The notes beneath the pieces are model-generated. The model saw only the letters and a list, made by a program, of their open reading frames with translations. It was not told the origin of the DNA and searched no databases. Shown one piece after another: positions 18,207 through 28,053 of a stretch of DNA of 64,000 bases; within the stretch, counting starts at the first letter, position 1, and each line of letters begins with the position of its first letter. Source of the DNA: Flavobacteriaceae bacterium (GTDB taxonomy: Bacteria; Bacteroidota; Bacteroidia; Flavobacteriales; Flavobacteriaceae); contig JAPOSZ010000030.1 of the NCBI GenBank assembly GCA_026709415.1, positions 186,001-250,000 on the forward strand, in the 5' to 3' direction. Both the position numbers and the translations under genes were made by a program.

Positions 18207-19568
18207 TCAAAAAACACTTTTTATGAAGAATTTCTCAGTTATTTTCCAAATTATTGGCTTTACCTTGATATGTCTCTTATTGTACAATCCATCAAATTCG
18301 AACCTATTCAATAGGAATTTTTCAATGATTAATAATAAACTCTCTCTAGCTTCAAAGTGAGAGTATTGGGGGATGTTGACTTCTCTCTTTTTTTCATCAG
18401 AGTGTACTAGATTGTTTCTCAAGGATGCTACTGCATGCGAAAGGGTTTCTATTTTTGATTCTCCATGAATCTTGTTATAATTTTCTGAATACTCTTTCAA
18501 ATGAGGTGTGTTTTTTGTGATATTATTAGGAATTGAAAGAGCTTTCATTAGCTCTCCTATTTTTTCCCCTGTATATTTCTTTCTCTCTTTGTTCTCCTCT
18601 TTCACCTTTTCACACTTAATTCCGTAAAGCTTATCTTTTTTGCAAAAATTCCAAATCAATTCAACTCCAGCTTGAGCCAAAACAAGACTTCCAGAGGTAT
18701 AACCGCTATTGATATTAGCCATACAATACCAATAAATTAAATCAATATAAGCTTGAAAATCATCTGTTTTGACGAAAAAATTGAGCATTTTTTCTAAAAT
18801 AGATAATCTTTTAGAGTTATATATATCAGAAGAGAGTAAAACCTTATGACAAGATTTATACGATTTAATGTTTCCATAGGTTGGGTGCCAGTTGATTATT
18901 TCATTTTTATCGTTGAAAAAGTTCAATAAAGCAAACCCTAAATCCTGACCGTTTAGAAATCTTAAAGACAAAATCAAACGGTCTAAAATAATTTCAACTT
19001 CTTTAATAGATCTGCCGTTTGCAAACTTTATACGGACATGATGCGTTATGCAGTAGCCACCTTTTCTTTCGAGGGTTTTAATAATTGAAGGCAGACATTC
19101 TCTGTCACTTAAAGAGACCTCTACGCATTCATTTTCTCCATTCTTTTGTGATAAAAATTTAAACTTAAAACCGGGTTTTTTTGATGAATTACAAACTGAA
19201 AAGTTAACAATTGAAAACTCAATTTCCTTAATTAACTCAATGTTCTGCATTGGAAAATTTAACATCACTTTTATTGAATCTGAGAATTCGATGATCCTTC
19301 CATTAGAAAAGTATAGGTTATCGATAATAACATAAAACTCAGTACTCATCAAGATGTGTTCAATAGGAATTTGATTTGAACATGTGCCGCTTAATTCAAA
19401 ATACGGAATAGTGTTCCAATTCATATAAATTTCAAAATTTAAAACATGAAAATGGGTTGTCTTCGAATTTAAAAGAGCCTCATCACCTTTATGAATAATG
19501 ATTCGCTCATTAACAAGTTCTTTGAATTTCAAAGATTTACGATCGATAATAAAATTGGTTTTTCTCAT
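18207..19568 (-). CDS. Uncharacterised protein with C-terminal HEPN-like domain
   Basis: A 453-residue protein without signal or membrane segments. The C-terminal third contains SGSLVLAQAGVELIWNF (about residues 292-308) and, 75 residues on, LRNNLVHSDEKKRE with R384-N-N-L-V-H389, the Rx4H motif of HEPN ribonucleases. The N-terminal 240 residues are strand-rich and unrecognised. This layout resembles ApeA-type and other HEPN proteins linked to phage defence. It stands alone between two convergent or tandem housekeeping units, is richer in A+T than its neighbours by eye, and has no antitoxin-like partner, so horizontal acquisition is likely. The function is not proven. Confidence 0.65.
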   Translation of the reverse strand: MRKTNFIIDRKSLKFKELVNERIIIHKGDEALLNSKTTHFHVLNFEIYMNWNTIPYFELSGTCSNQIPIEHILMSTEFYVIIDNLYFSNGRIIEFSDSIKVMLNFPMQNIELIKEIEFSIVNFSVCNSSKKPGFKFKFLSQKNGENECVEVSLSDRECLPSIIKTLERKGGYCITHHVRIKFANGRSIKEVEIILDRLILSLRFLNGQDLGFALLNFFNDKNEIINWHPTYGNIKSYKSCHKVLLSSDIYNSKRLSILEKMLNFFVKTDDFQAYIDLIYWYCMANINSGYTSGSLVLAQAGVELIWNFCKKDKLYGIKCEKVKEENKERKKYTGEKIGELMKALSIPNNITKNTPHLKEYSENYNKIHGESKIETLSHAVASLRNNLVHSDEKKREVNIPQYSHFEARESLLLIIEKFLLNRFEFDGLYNKRHIKVKPIIWKITEKFFIKSVF

Positions 19569-19719
19569 GGCTTATTATGAGGTTCACTAATTTTTAGACC
19601 ACTAAATAAGCTGAATTTAAACTGTATGCAAGCGAAATTGATATGGTTCAGTTTGAGTTTTTTTATACAACTACCGACAACAAAATGGGGATTGAAAAAT
19701 AAACTAAGTAAGTCTTCAA

Positions 19720-21183
19720 TCAGAGACGGTTGATATAACTACCAATAGAATCTTTGAAACGATATCCGCCACTGATCTGGTATCGGCTGATTTTTTTATG
19801 AGCGCTGATGCCCCACAAGAGAAATTCAGCATGGAATAAAACATCTTTTGAATCCAATTTTTTGGATTTACTCAATACGAATTCCTCAAGTCCAGGAACA
19901 CTGCTGATGATTTTTTTTCTTTTGGTGTCGGTCATTTGATCGGTCAATTCGATTTGATGGTCTTCCATAAACCATTGGATTAGAAAATCATAGGGATCTT
20001 TTTCTTCTGTCTTTGTTAACTTTTTAATCGGTGGAAAATGTTTCGGCAATAGAGTTTTGATGGATTGATTAATCAATTCAAAAGCCACTTTTTCCGGTCC
20101 TAATTGTTCGCCTTCATAGGTCAATTCAATTTTGCCATTGATGGCAGAAATAGTCCCCAAAAAGTCACTAATTCTAATTTGTGTCGTTTTTTGTTTGGTT
20201 CTGAGCAATCTTCTTTGGGCATTGGAAGTGAGATTTTCATAGGCTGAAATGCTTAATCGAGCACTGACACCACTTCGATTATCGACATATTCACTGTTTC
20301 GAGCTTCAAATGAAATTTGTTCTAATAAATCCATGGCAAGTTCTGGAACGGTAATCTTATCGGTTGTGATGTTTTGTACTTGAGCTTCTTGAAGCGTGAT
20401 GGTTTTAGCGATATCGATACTTCTTGGGTAATGCGTTAAAATTTGTGAACCAATGCGGTCTTTTAGTGGTGTTACGATGCTCCCTCGATTGGTATAATCT
20501 TCAGGATTAGCTGTAAAAACAAAAAGGACATTCAAGGGTAATCGTATTTTGAAACCTCGAATTTGGATTTCTTTTTCTTGAAGGATTGAAAATAGAGATA
20601 CTTGTATTCTAGCTTGTAAATCAGGCAGTTCGTTTAAAGCAAAAATGCATCGATGAGCCCGAGGAATCATACCAAAATGAATCACCCGTTGGTCTGCGTA
20701 AGTCAATTTTAATTGAGAAGCTTTGATAGGGTCGATATCTCCAATCAAATCAGCTACGGTGACATCTGGAGTGGCTAATTTTTCAAAAAATCGTTCCGAA
20801 CGATGCAGCCAATCGATGGGTGTTCGATCTTTTTCATGGTCAATGATACTTTTTCCTTCTAAGGTGATGGGATTCAGTGGATCATCATTCAATTCCGATC
20901 CCTTGATGATGGGTATCCATTCATCCAATAAATTTGTCATCCCCCTTGCCAGACGTGTTTTGGCTTGCCCTCGAAGACCCATCAAGTTGATATTGTGCCC
21001 TGAAAGGATAGCCCGTTCTAAATTAGGAATCACCGTGTGGTCATACCCATGAATCCCTTCAAAAGCATTTTGTCCGTTGAGGATTTTCTTTTTGAGATTT
21101 TCAGCGAGTTCCTGCTGAATGGATTTTGGTTGATAAGAACTTTCTTGAAGTTCTTTTAAAGTTTTAATCGTTGGTTTGGTCAT
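19720..21183 (-). CDS. MoxR/magnesium-chelatase-like AAA+ ATPase
   Basis: A 487-residue AAA+ ATPase. The Walker A is GLRGQAKT (residues 69-76) and the Walker B is CIFALNELPD, with Asn in place of the first acidic residue. Sensor 1 is FVFTANPEDY and the arginine-finger region follows (LKDRIGSQI). It is of the ChlI-like type found across Bacteroidota as a pair with a VWA protein. The start abuts the end of the VWA gene (four-base overlap), so the two act as a complex, probably as a chaperone or metal-insertase-like machine of unknown substrate. Confidence 0.85.
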   Translation of the reverse strand: MTKPTIKTLKELQESSYQPKSIQQELAENLKKKILNGQNAFEGIHGYDHTVIPNLERAILSGHNINLMGLRGQAKTRLARGMTNLLDEWIPIIKGSELNDDPLNPITLEGKSIIDHEKDRTPIDWLHRSERFFEKLATPDVTVADLIGDIDPIKASQLKLTYADQRVIHFGMIPRAHRCIFALNELPDLQARIQVSLFSILQEKEIQIRGFKIRLPLNVLFVFTANPEDYTNRGSIVTPLKDRIGSQILTHYPRSIDIAKTITLQEAQVQNITTDKITVPELAMDLLEQISFEARNSEYVDNRSGVSARLSISAYENLTSNAQRRLLRTKQKTTQIRISDFLGTISAINGKIELTYEGEQLGPEKVAFELINQSIKTLLPKHFPPIKKLTKTEEKDPYDFLIQWFMEDHQIELTDQMTDTKRKKIISSVPGLEEFVLSKSKKLDSKDVLFHAEFLLWGISAHKKISRYQISGGYRFKDSIGSYINRL

Positions 21184-22313
21184 GTTCCAAGAGATGTTTT
21201 TCGATTGGCATCATAATCTTCGAATATCATTTTCCCGAGTTGATCCAATCCGGTATAAAATGCTTTTCCTTTGTTTAACTGAGTAAATTGTTGAATAAAC
21301 TTTCTCAAATAAGGATCTGTAGCTATCATAAATGTGGTGATGCGAATTTTTAATCGTTTGGCCTCAATAGCTTTTTGATAGCATTTTTGAAGAATTTGAT
21401 CATCCAGTCCGACACTGTTTTTATAGTAATGTCCTTGTGCTAACTTCAAACAACTGGGTTTGCCATCGGTAATCATAAAGATTTGTTTGTTGGTATTTTT
21501 CCTTTTTTGCAATAATTCCATGGCTAATTGAAGACCAGCCACCGTATTGGTATGGTATGGACCGACTCTCAAATACGGCAAATCTTTTAATTCTATGGGC
21601 CAGGCATCATTGCCGAAAACTAAAATTTCTAGATGATCTTTGGGATAACGGGTCTTGATCAATTCAGCGAGAGCCATGGCTACTTTTTTAGCCGGTGTAA
21701 TGCGGTCTTCGCCATAGAGAATCATGCTGTGTGAAATATCAATCATCAATACAGTGCTCATCTGAGTAAAAAAGAAATCTTCAGAAACGACCAAATCCTC
21801 TTGCCGTATATCAAAAGACGGATGGCCACTTCTGATGTGAGCATTTTTTAAACTTTCTGTTAACAAGATTCGTCCTATTGAATCGCCAAATTGATAGGGG
21901 CGAGATTCTCCTGAATCTTCTGAACTGTCCCCTTTGAATTTTGTGCGATGGTTTCCCGAATGGGATTTTTCTAAATTCCCAAAAATTTGATTCAATGCAT
22001 GTTGTCTCAAAATTTTTTCAGTTTTTGGAGTCATTTGGAAAGCATGAATTAGATCTCCTTTACCCTTGACTGGGGCTATAAAATTATTTTTCAGGAGATC
22101 CCCTATAAAATCTTCAATAGTATAATCTGAATCGGTTAAATCATATTCTTGATCGAGTTTTTTGAGCCAATCAATGGCTTCATCAAAATCTCCCGAAGTA
22201 TGAGTAATTAATTCTTTGAATAGTTCAAAAAGTCTATCAAAAGGGTTTTGTTGAATAGGTGTGCTCTTTTCAAACCCCAAACCTTCGATTGAAAAACCAG
22301 AGGAGTACATCAT
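21180..22313 (-). CDS. VWA-domain partner of the MoxR ATPase
   Basis: A 377-residue protein. The N-terminal half is helical and charged. The C-terminal half is a von Willebrand A domain with a complete MIDAS site: D192-x-S194-x-S196 in MIDISHSM, a Thr in GPYHTNT, and ITDGKPS. It overlaps the ATPase gene downstream and is the first gene of the pair. The ATG at 22313 or 22310 may start it. A TATTTTTG box lies just three bases before 22313, so the mRNA may be leaderless. Confidence 0.85.
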   Translation of the reverse strand: MMYSSGFSIEGLGFEKSTPIQQNPFDRLFELFKELITHTSGDFDEAIDWLKKLDQEYDLTDSDYTIEDFIGDLLKNNFIAPVKGKGDLIHAFQMTPKTEKILRQHALNQIFGNLEKSHSGNHRTKFKGDSSEDSGESRPYQFGDSIGRILLTESLKNAHIRSGHPSFDIRQEDLVVSEDFFFTQMSTVLMIDISHSMILYGEDRITPAKKVAMALAELIKTRYPKDHLEILVFGNDAWPIELKDLPYLRVGPYHTNTVAGLQLAMELLQKRKNTNKQIFMITDGKPSCLKLAQGHYYKNSVGLDDQILQKCYQKAIEAKRLKIRITTFMIATDPYLRKFIQQFTQLNKGKAFYTGLDQLGKMIFEDYDANRKTSLGT

Positions 22314-22315
22314 AA

Positions 22316-22323
22316 CAAAAATA
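22316..22323 (-). promoter_or_regulatory. Bacteroidota -7 box TATTTTTG next to a start codon
   Basis: Reverse-strand TATTTTTG ends at 22316, two bases before the VWA-gene ATG (22313-22311). Used as a -7 box it would start transcription within the first codons, which favours the second ATG (22310) or a leaderless message. A chance match in A+T-rich DNA is possible. Confidence 0.28.
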
Positions 22324-22414
22324 AAAATCGATCACTTTTCATACGGGCAAAAAATGACCCACTCATCCAAGTATATCATGTTGTGATTGAAAGATATGTT
22401 ATTTTCTATTGGAT

Positions 22415-22422
22415 TATATTTG
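22415..22422 (+). promoter_or_regulatory. Bacteroidota -7 box TATATTTG for rimP-nusA-infB
   Basis: TATATTTG lies 32 bases before the ATG at 22455. It falls inside the longer possible reading of rimP and therefore argues for the downstream start. Confidence 0.42.
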
Positions 22423-22454
22423 TATCGCATTTTCACTACCAAAGTCCGTCCTGT

Positions 22455-22925
22455 ATGATGGATTTAATACATCACATAAAACAGATTGTGGAAAAAATAT
22501 TAAAACCTGAACGAGATTTGTATGCAGTCGAAACAAACATTAGTCAAGACGGTAATATCCGTTTAGTCCTGGACTCGGATAACAAACTATCCCTCTCAGA
22601 ATGTATCAGAATACACAAACGATTGGAACTGCAGATGCAACAGGTTGAGAGTTCATTGAATTATTCTATTGAAGTGACCTCGGTTGGTATTGGCACTCCT
22701 TTAACGTTGAAACGACAGTATTTTAAACGAATTGGTAGGAAATTGTCGGTGACAACCCATGATAATCAAACCGTCAAAGGAAGGTTAAATCGGGTTGATG
22801 ATGATCATATTGAACTCTTATGGAAAACCAGAGAAAAAAAGGAAATAGGAAAAGGAAAAAGAACAGTGGTTCATCAGCAATGTGTTGAATATGATCAAAT
22901 TTTTAAAGCCAAAGAAGTCGTATAA
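22455..22925 (+). CDS. rimP: Ribosome maturation factor RimP
   Basis: About 156 residues, needed for 30S subunit maturation. The N-terminal KH-like domain has the LSLSECIRIHKRLE region and SYNIEVTS-like strand (NYSIEVTSVGIGTPL), and the C-terminal SH3-like domain follows (VKGRLNRVDDDHIELL). The frame stays open upstream to a GTG at 22383, but tandem ATGs at 22455 and 22458 give the standard N-terminus and lie after a good promoter box. It is followed by nusA after 21 bases. Confidence 0.9.
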   Translation: MMDLIHHIKQIVEKILKPERDLYAVETNISQDGNIRLVLDSDNKLSLSECIRIHKRLELQMQQVESSLNYSIEVTSVGIGTPLTLKRQYFKRIGRKLSVTTHDNQTVKGRLNRVDDDHIELLWKTREKKEIGKGKRTVVHQQCVEYDQIFKAKEVV

Positions 22926-22946
22926 TATTTAGTATTGATATAAATC

Positions 22947-24176
22947 ATGGATACAACAGCATTGATTGAGTCTATAGTAGACTTTAAAGACGAAAAACAA
23001 ATCGATCGAGAAACTTTAGTCGCTATTCTAGAAGATGTTTTTAGAAGTGCTTTGGTGCGTAAATATGGAACGGATGAGAACTTTGATTTGATTATCAATG
23101 TGGCCAAAGGAGACATCGAAATCATTAGAAACAGAATCATTGTTCCGGATGATCAAATTGAAGATCCATCGCTTCAAATCGGATTATCTGAGGCCCAAAA
23201 AATCGAATCAGACTATGAAATAGGAGAAGAGGTTTCCCAAGAAATCGGACTCGATGATTTGGGGCGGCGAGTCGTTCATTTTATAGGTCAAAGTCTCAAA
23301 ACAAAAGTTTTGGAACATGACAATACCAATGCTTATAAAAAGTTTCATGATTTAATTGGTGAAATCTATAGTGCGGAAGTGCATCACATTAGACAAAGAG
23401 AAATTATTTTAATCGATGACGGCAATGAATTGATCCTACCTCGAGATAAACAAATTCCTAAAGAATATTTTCGAAAAGGAGATGAAGTTCGGGGGGTTAT
23501 CGAAAGCGTTGAACTAAGAACAAATAAGCCACGAATTATTTTATCGAGAACGTCTCCTAAATTTTTAATCAAGCTCTTTGAATTGGAAATCCCCGAAGTA
23601 TTGGATGGCTTGATTTCAATTCGTAAAGCCGTTCGGATTCCAGGAGAAAAAGCCAAAGTCGCCGTTGAAACCTATGATGATCGTATCGATCCTGTCGGCG
23701 CTTGTGTTGGAATGAAGGGATCTAGAATTCATGGGATTGTTCGTGAGTTATGTAATGAAAACATTGATGTCATCAACTTCACTAATAATTTACATTTGTA
23801 CATTACGCGGGCACTCAATCCAGCGAAAATCAATCAACTTAAAATCGATGAAGAAACCAAAACAGTTGAAGTGATTTTAGATGCTCAAGAAGTTTCGAAA
23901 GCCATTGGAAAAAGAGGTGCCAATATCAAATTAGCAGGGCAGCTGACAGGCTATGAAATTGAAGTATACCGAGATGGTGTAGAAGAAGATGTCATGCTCA
24001 ATGAATTTTCAGATGAAATCGATGAATGGGTCATTGATGAATTCCGAAAAGTGGGTCTAGATACTGCTCGAAGTGTCATGGAATTGAGCTTTGAAGAATT
24101 ATGTCAAAGAACCGATTTAGAGGATGAAACAGTGACCGAAGTACTACAAATCTTAAAAGAAGAATTAGAAAAATAA
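22947..24176 (+). CDS. nusA: Transcription termination/antitermination factor NusA
   Basis: A 409-residue RNA polymerase-binding factor. The order is the N-terminal polymerase-binding domain (1-125), an S1 domain (about 130-200), then KH1 and KH2 with GMKGSRI (about 254) and GKRGANI (about 319). A short C-terminal helical tail holds one helix-hairpin-helix-like repeat. Placement between rimP and infB is the conserved bacterial order. Confidence 0.97.
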   Translation: MDTTALIESIVDFKDEKQIDRETLVAILEDVFRSALVRKYGTDENFDLIINVAKGDIEIIRNRIIVPDDQIEDPSLQIGLSEAQKIESDYEIGEEVSQEIGLDDLGRRVVHFIGQSLKTKVLEHDNTNAYKKFHDLIGEIYSAEVHHIRQREIILIDDGNELILPRDKQIPKEYFRKGDEVRGVIESVELRTNKPRIILSRTSPKFLIKLFELEIPEVLDGLISIRKAVRIPGEKAKVAVETYDDRIDPVGACVGMKGSRIHGIVRELCNENIDVINFTNNLHLYITRALNPAKINQLKIDEETKTVEVILDAQEVSKAIGKRGANIKLAGQLTGYEIEVYRDGVEEDVMLNEFSDEIDEWVIDEFRKVGLDTARSVMELSFEELCQRTDLEDETVTEVLQILKEELEK

Positions 24177-24244
24177 AGAAGTGATTAAACCATGGAATTG
24201 TCTCTTTAAACAAGAATTTGAAAAGTAGATTCAACCAAACATAA

Positions 24245-26914
24245 ATGACAGTTACAACAAGGAAGTATCGAATTAATAGAGTTCTAAGGGAGTTAAATAT
24301 TTCTTTTCAAACGGCTGTGGAATTTTTGGAAAAAAGCCAAAATCCCATGGACAATTTATCCATAAATTCTAAAATTGATCAAGCCGTATATGAATTATTA
24401 CTCCAAGAATTTGCTGATGATAAAGAACGCAGAGCCAAAACAGATGAAATCTATCGTGAGAAACTAAAAGAAAGAGAACAAATATTTGGGGTCGAACAAG
24501 ATCATAGCACCCCCTCTGTCGTTAACCCCTCCACGATAGTTCAAGATCTCCCCTCCCAAGAAAAGCAACCGCCCCCAACAAAGAAGGATAAAACATCAAG
24601 CAAACCTCAAAAACCTCTTGGTCGGGAAGCCTTAAAATCGCCGGAAATCGTTGGATTTAAAGATTTAGAACCCCAAAAGTCCAAACCAAAGGTTGAAGAA
24701 AAAAAACCGGACCAACCCAAACCATCGGATAGTCCATCCAAACCCCAGGTTGACCAGTCCCCGAAAAAACCCAAACCTGGAATTACCGATACTGGAAGAG
24801 TCGTTGATTTGGAGAATATCAAGGCTAAAGAAAAAGAAGTTCAAGAAATCCGAGACAAACAATCCAGTCATGAAAAAGTCACAAAACCGCGTCGCAAAAG
24901 AAGAAGAATTAGTTCTAGATCAACAGGAGGTCATCTGCTTGAAGTAGACAAAAAGAAAAAAGAGGTTTCCTCTATCCAACCCATTGAAGAAGAAATTTCA
25001 GAAGAAGATATTTCCAAAAAAATCAGTGAAACGCTTGAAAAATTAACGGCTTCGCAAAAAGGTCTAGGGGCTAAACATAGAGCCAAAAAAAGAGCTGAAG
25101 AAAGAAAAGTTCAGGAAGAGCTCCATGAAAAAGAAAAAGAAGCAAGAAAAATTGTCAAAGTCACAGAATATGTCACTGTCAGTCAGTTTGCTTCCATTTT
25201 AGGAACAACCCCTACGGATGTCATTGCCAAGGCAATGAATAATGGTATTATGGCTACCATGAACCAGCGATTGACTCCAGAAGAACTAGAGTTTATTGCC
25301 TTGGAATATGATATTGAACTGGAATTTGAAAAATCTGAAAGAGAATCATCACTAGTTGATAAAAAAGACAAAGATGCTGATTTGGTTAATCGTCCACCGG
25401 TCGTTACGGTCATGGGGCATGTTGACCACGGAAAAACCTCGTTACTGGATTATATTTCAAAATCAAATATCGTTGCCGGTGAAGCTGGAAGCATTACGCA
25501 ACACATCGGTGCTTCTGGGGTCGAATTACCTAATGGAAAAAAAATAACGTTTATCGATACGCCTGGACATCAAGCCTTTACCGCCATGCGAGCTAGAGGG
25601 GCCCAAGTAACCGATATGGCCATTATTGTAATTGCAGCTGATGATGATATCAAACCCCAAACGATTGAAGCAATCAACCATGCGCAAGCGGCTGATATCC
25701 CAATGATTTTTGCCATCAATAAAATCGATAAACCAACAGCTAATCCAGAAAAAGTCAAGATTTCTCTCTCTCAAAGAAATTTATTGGTTGAAGATTTGGG
25801 TGGGAAATATCAATCTCAAGAAATATCAGCAACCAACGGAACTGGGATCGATGAATTATTAGAAAAAGTATTGCTACAAGCTGAAATATCTGAATTAAAA
25901 GCCAATCCCAACAGACATGCTGAAGGGGTTGTTTTAGAAGCTAATTTAGATAAGGGAAGGGGTTATGTTACCACCGTTTTAATTAAAAATGGAACATTGA
26001 AAGTAGGCGATTATATCTTGGTGGGAAGTGTTAGCGGGAAAACTAGGGCGCTTATGGATGAAAGAGGCAAAAGATTAAAACAAGCAGGTCCTTCGACTGC
26101 CGTGTCTATTCTAGGGCTAGATAGCGCACCCCAAACCGGAAGCACATTCATTGTATTGGAAGATGAAAAAGAAGCCAAATTAATCGCTAGTGGACGAAAA
26201 CAACTCGATAGAGAACAAACCCTAAAAACCCAAAAACAACTAACATTAGATGAAATTGGTCGTCGACTGCAACTAGAAAACTTTCAATTGGTCAATATTG
26301 TCCTGAAAGGAGATGTGGATGGTTCAGTGGAAGCATTAGCCGATTCTATTGAACAACTATCAACAGAAGAGATTGAACTTAAAATTATTCATAAAGGGGT
26401 TGGCGCTATCACCGAATCAGACATCCAATTGGCATCAGCTTCGGATGCTATTGTCATCGGATTTAATGTAAGACCGACGGGCAATGTGAGAACATTAGCT
26501 GAAAAAGAAAAAATCGATATTAGAACGTATTCTATTATTTATGATGCCATTGATGACATTCGAGATGCGATGGAAGGCATGCTTTCCCCAGAATTAAAGG
26601 AACAAGTAACAGGAGTGGCTGAAATCAGAGAAACTTATAAAATTTCGCGATTGGGAACCATTGCCGGTTGTATGGTGACCGATGGTAAAATGGTCAAGAA
26701 TAGCTTTGTTCGCGTTCTTAGAGATGGTCTTGTCATCTTTACTGGAGAAATGGCTTCGCTCAAACGTTTTAAAGACGATGTTAAAGAAGTTTCAAAAGGT
26801 TATGATTGTGGGATTCAAATCAAGAACTTCAATGATATTGCTTTAGGAGATCAAATTGAAGGGTTTTTAAAGAAACAGGTTCGAAAGAAAATCTCTTCTC
26901 CCACTTACCACTAA
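24245..26914 (+). CDS. infB: Translation initiation factor IF-2
   Basis: An 889-residue GTPase that places initiator tRNA on the 30S subunit. Residues 1-60 form the IF2 N-terminal fold, followed by a long charged, Pro/Lys/Glu-rich linker to about 300. The G domain starts near 385 with GHVDHGKTS (G1), DTPGHQAF (G3) and NKID (G4), and domains II-IV follow to the C-terminus. It is the last gene of the rimP-nusA-infB operon, 68 bases after nusA. Confidence 0.98.
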   Translation: MTVTTRKYRINRVLRELNISFQTAVEFLEKSQNPMDNLSINSKIDQAVYELLLQEFADDKERRAKTDEIYREKLKEREQIFGVEQDHSTPSVVNPSTIVQDLPSQEKQPPPTKKDKTSSKPQKPLGREALKSPEIVGFKDLEPQKSKPKVEEKKPDQPKPSDSPSKPQVDQSPKKPKPGITDTGRVVDLENIKAKEKEVQEIRDKQSSHEKVTKPRRKRRRISSRSTGGHLLEVDKKKKEVSSIQPIEEEISEEDISKKISETLEKLTASQKGLGAKHRAKKRAEERKVQEELHEKEKEARKIVKVTEYVTVSQFASILGTTPTDVIAKAMNNGIMATMNQRLTPEELEFIALEYDIELEFEKSERESSLVDKKDKDADLVNRPPVVTVMGHVDHGKTSLLDYISKSNIVAGEAGSITQHIGASGVELPNGKKITFIDTPGHQAFTAMRARGAQVTDMAIIVIAADDDIKPQTIEAINHAQAADIPMIFAINKIDKPTANPEKVKISLSQRNLLVEDLGGKYQSQEISATNGTGIDELLEKVLLQAEISELKANPNRHAEGVVLEANLDKGRGYVTTVLIKNGTLKVGDYILVGSVSGKTRALMDERGKRLKQAGPSTAVSILGLDSAPQTGSTFIVLEDEKEAKLIASGRKQLDREQTLKTQKQLTLDEIGRRLQLENFQLVNIVLKGDVDGSVEALADSIEQLSTEEIELKIIHKGVGAITESDIQLASASDAIVIGFNVRPTGNVRTLAEKEKIDIRTYSIIYDAIDDIRDAMEGMLSPELKEQVTGVAEIRETYKISRLGTIAGCMVTDGKMVKNSFVRVLRDGLVIFTGEMASLKRFKDDVKEVSKGYDCGIQIKNFNDIALGDQIEGFLKKQVRKKISSPTYH

Positions 26915-26960
26915 TTGGTATTGGTCAATTCATCTGAATCTCAATCCTTCCAATCATACA

Positions 26961-27350
26961 TTAGGTGTTTTGGAGTACGAAGGCGTTCGGATAATGCACT
27001 TTGACTTCGTTGAGTAAGGCATGGATTAAAACCGGATTTCTACTTTTCCCCACATGTAGTTTATAGTTGGGGGTTTCAAATTTTAATCGAACATCCATTT
27101 GAGGGAATTGAGTTTCAAATTCCTCTTTTAGATCATTCATATCTTTAAGGGTCCCGAAACCGATTTGAATGGTGTAATGGTAATCGGCAAAAAGGACTTT
27201 ATCTTGAGCGATTTTAAATTCAATTAACTCTTCAACCAAAGGGTCCATTTTAATCGTCCATTGGACTTCTTGAGCTGATGTCTTATGAGATAACAACACC
27301 AACCATAAAAACACAAACAATCCAATATATACTGTCAAAAAAGGCTTCAT
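26961..27350 (-). CDS. Secreted SPOR-domain protein
   Basis: About 129 residues when started at the ATG at 27350, which gives a good signal peptide (MKPFLTVYIGLFVFLW up to SAQE). The mature part is a single SPOR-like domain: YHYTIQIGFGTLKDMNDLKE, followed by KLHVGKSRNPVLIHALLNEV. SPOR domains bind denuded peptidoglycan glycan, so the product is probably periplasmic and cell-wall associated. A longer reading adds seven residues. It converges with infB. Confidence 0.72.
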   Translation of the reverse strand: MKPFLTVYIGLFVFLWLVLLSHKTSAQEVQWTIKMDPLVEELIEFKIAQDKVLFADYHYTIQIGFGTLKDMNDLKEEFETQFPQMDVRLKFETPNYKLHVGKSRNPVLIHALLNEVKVHYPNAFVLQNT

Positions 27351-27371
27351 CCGGTCGACTAAAAAGACCAT

Positions 27372-28020
27372 CCAAAATTAAAAGATTTTGGCTCTACTAC
27401 AAAAGTTTCGGGTCGGTTATCTTTGAGTCATTAATTCATCGTTTTATGAAAGGGCGATCAAAATTTTTTGGGTCGATCTTATAAGATTGGCGATTCATGA
27501 CGTGTCGATGATATTTCGGTTGACGATCGCCAGATGTCCATTCATGTGTTGGTTTCTCCTGTTGGTGACCAAGAGAGTTCAGAACCATTGGCAAGGCGTT
27601 GACCATGCCTTGTATTACCCGTAGTCCAATGCCAAAGACGAGCGATTGAATGGCGAATTCAAGGTTATGAGTGCGGATATCGAAAGTTTAAAAAACTTTA
27701 GAGTCGCCGTCCTGGTTTTTAATGGTCGTTAAAACTTTACCCACACTTTTGTATTAGAACGTGGCTTTTAATCGTCGGCTCTATAAAGTGAAATCAAAAC
27801 ACAAAGCCATGGTCTGTTCTGATAAACGCTATACGATAGCTATTGGTGCTGAAAATAAAACAGAATCGGGATTAGAATATTGTGAAATGAATTTCATCCT
27901 TTTAAATAGGCCTTTAAGCTAATGGTATGTTGCATAAACGGGTTCAAAATACAACTATTTAGAACAGTTCTAAATTTAAAAAAAGAGGCCTGTGTTAGAA
28001 ACTAATAAAGGCATATGGCA
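27372..28020. other. Gene-free stretch with possible transposase debris
   Basis: No intact gene. In one forward frame about 27598-27800 there is a broken reading containing SNAKDERLNGEFK, which recalls the DNA-x-E-x-x-NG-x-x-K end of rve-type transposases, and a second open piece about 27762-27921 with SKHKAMVCSDKRYTIAIG. Both are interrupted by stops. The 3' part holds a palindrome (27957-27975) and the promoter box of the act operon. Confidence 0.3.
27957..27975. promoter_or_regulatory. Near-perfect palindrome upstream of actA
   Basis: ATTTAGAAC and GTTCTAAAT form nine-base perfect arms around one base. It lies 46-64 bases before the TACATTTG promoter box and about 80 bases before actA, a plausible operator position. 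No regulator could be assigned. Confidence 0.4.
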
Positions 28021-28028
28021 TACATTTG
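28021..28028 (+). promoter_or_regulatory. Bacteroidota -7 box TACATTTG for the act-cox operon
   Basis: TACATTTG fits TAnnTTTG and lies 25 bases before the TTG start of actA. It is the only such box in the 100 bases before the operon. Confidence 0.42.
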
Positions 28029-28053
28029 TTGCCACTGAAATTCAAGAAGTTCA

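Noticed and set aside
24600-24950. Several long overlapping frames inside the infB linker
   Set aside because: They arise from the biased Pro/Lys/Glu codon composition of the linker and have no motif or start signal.
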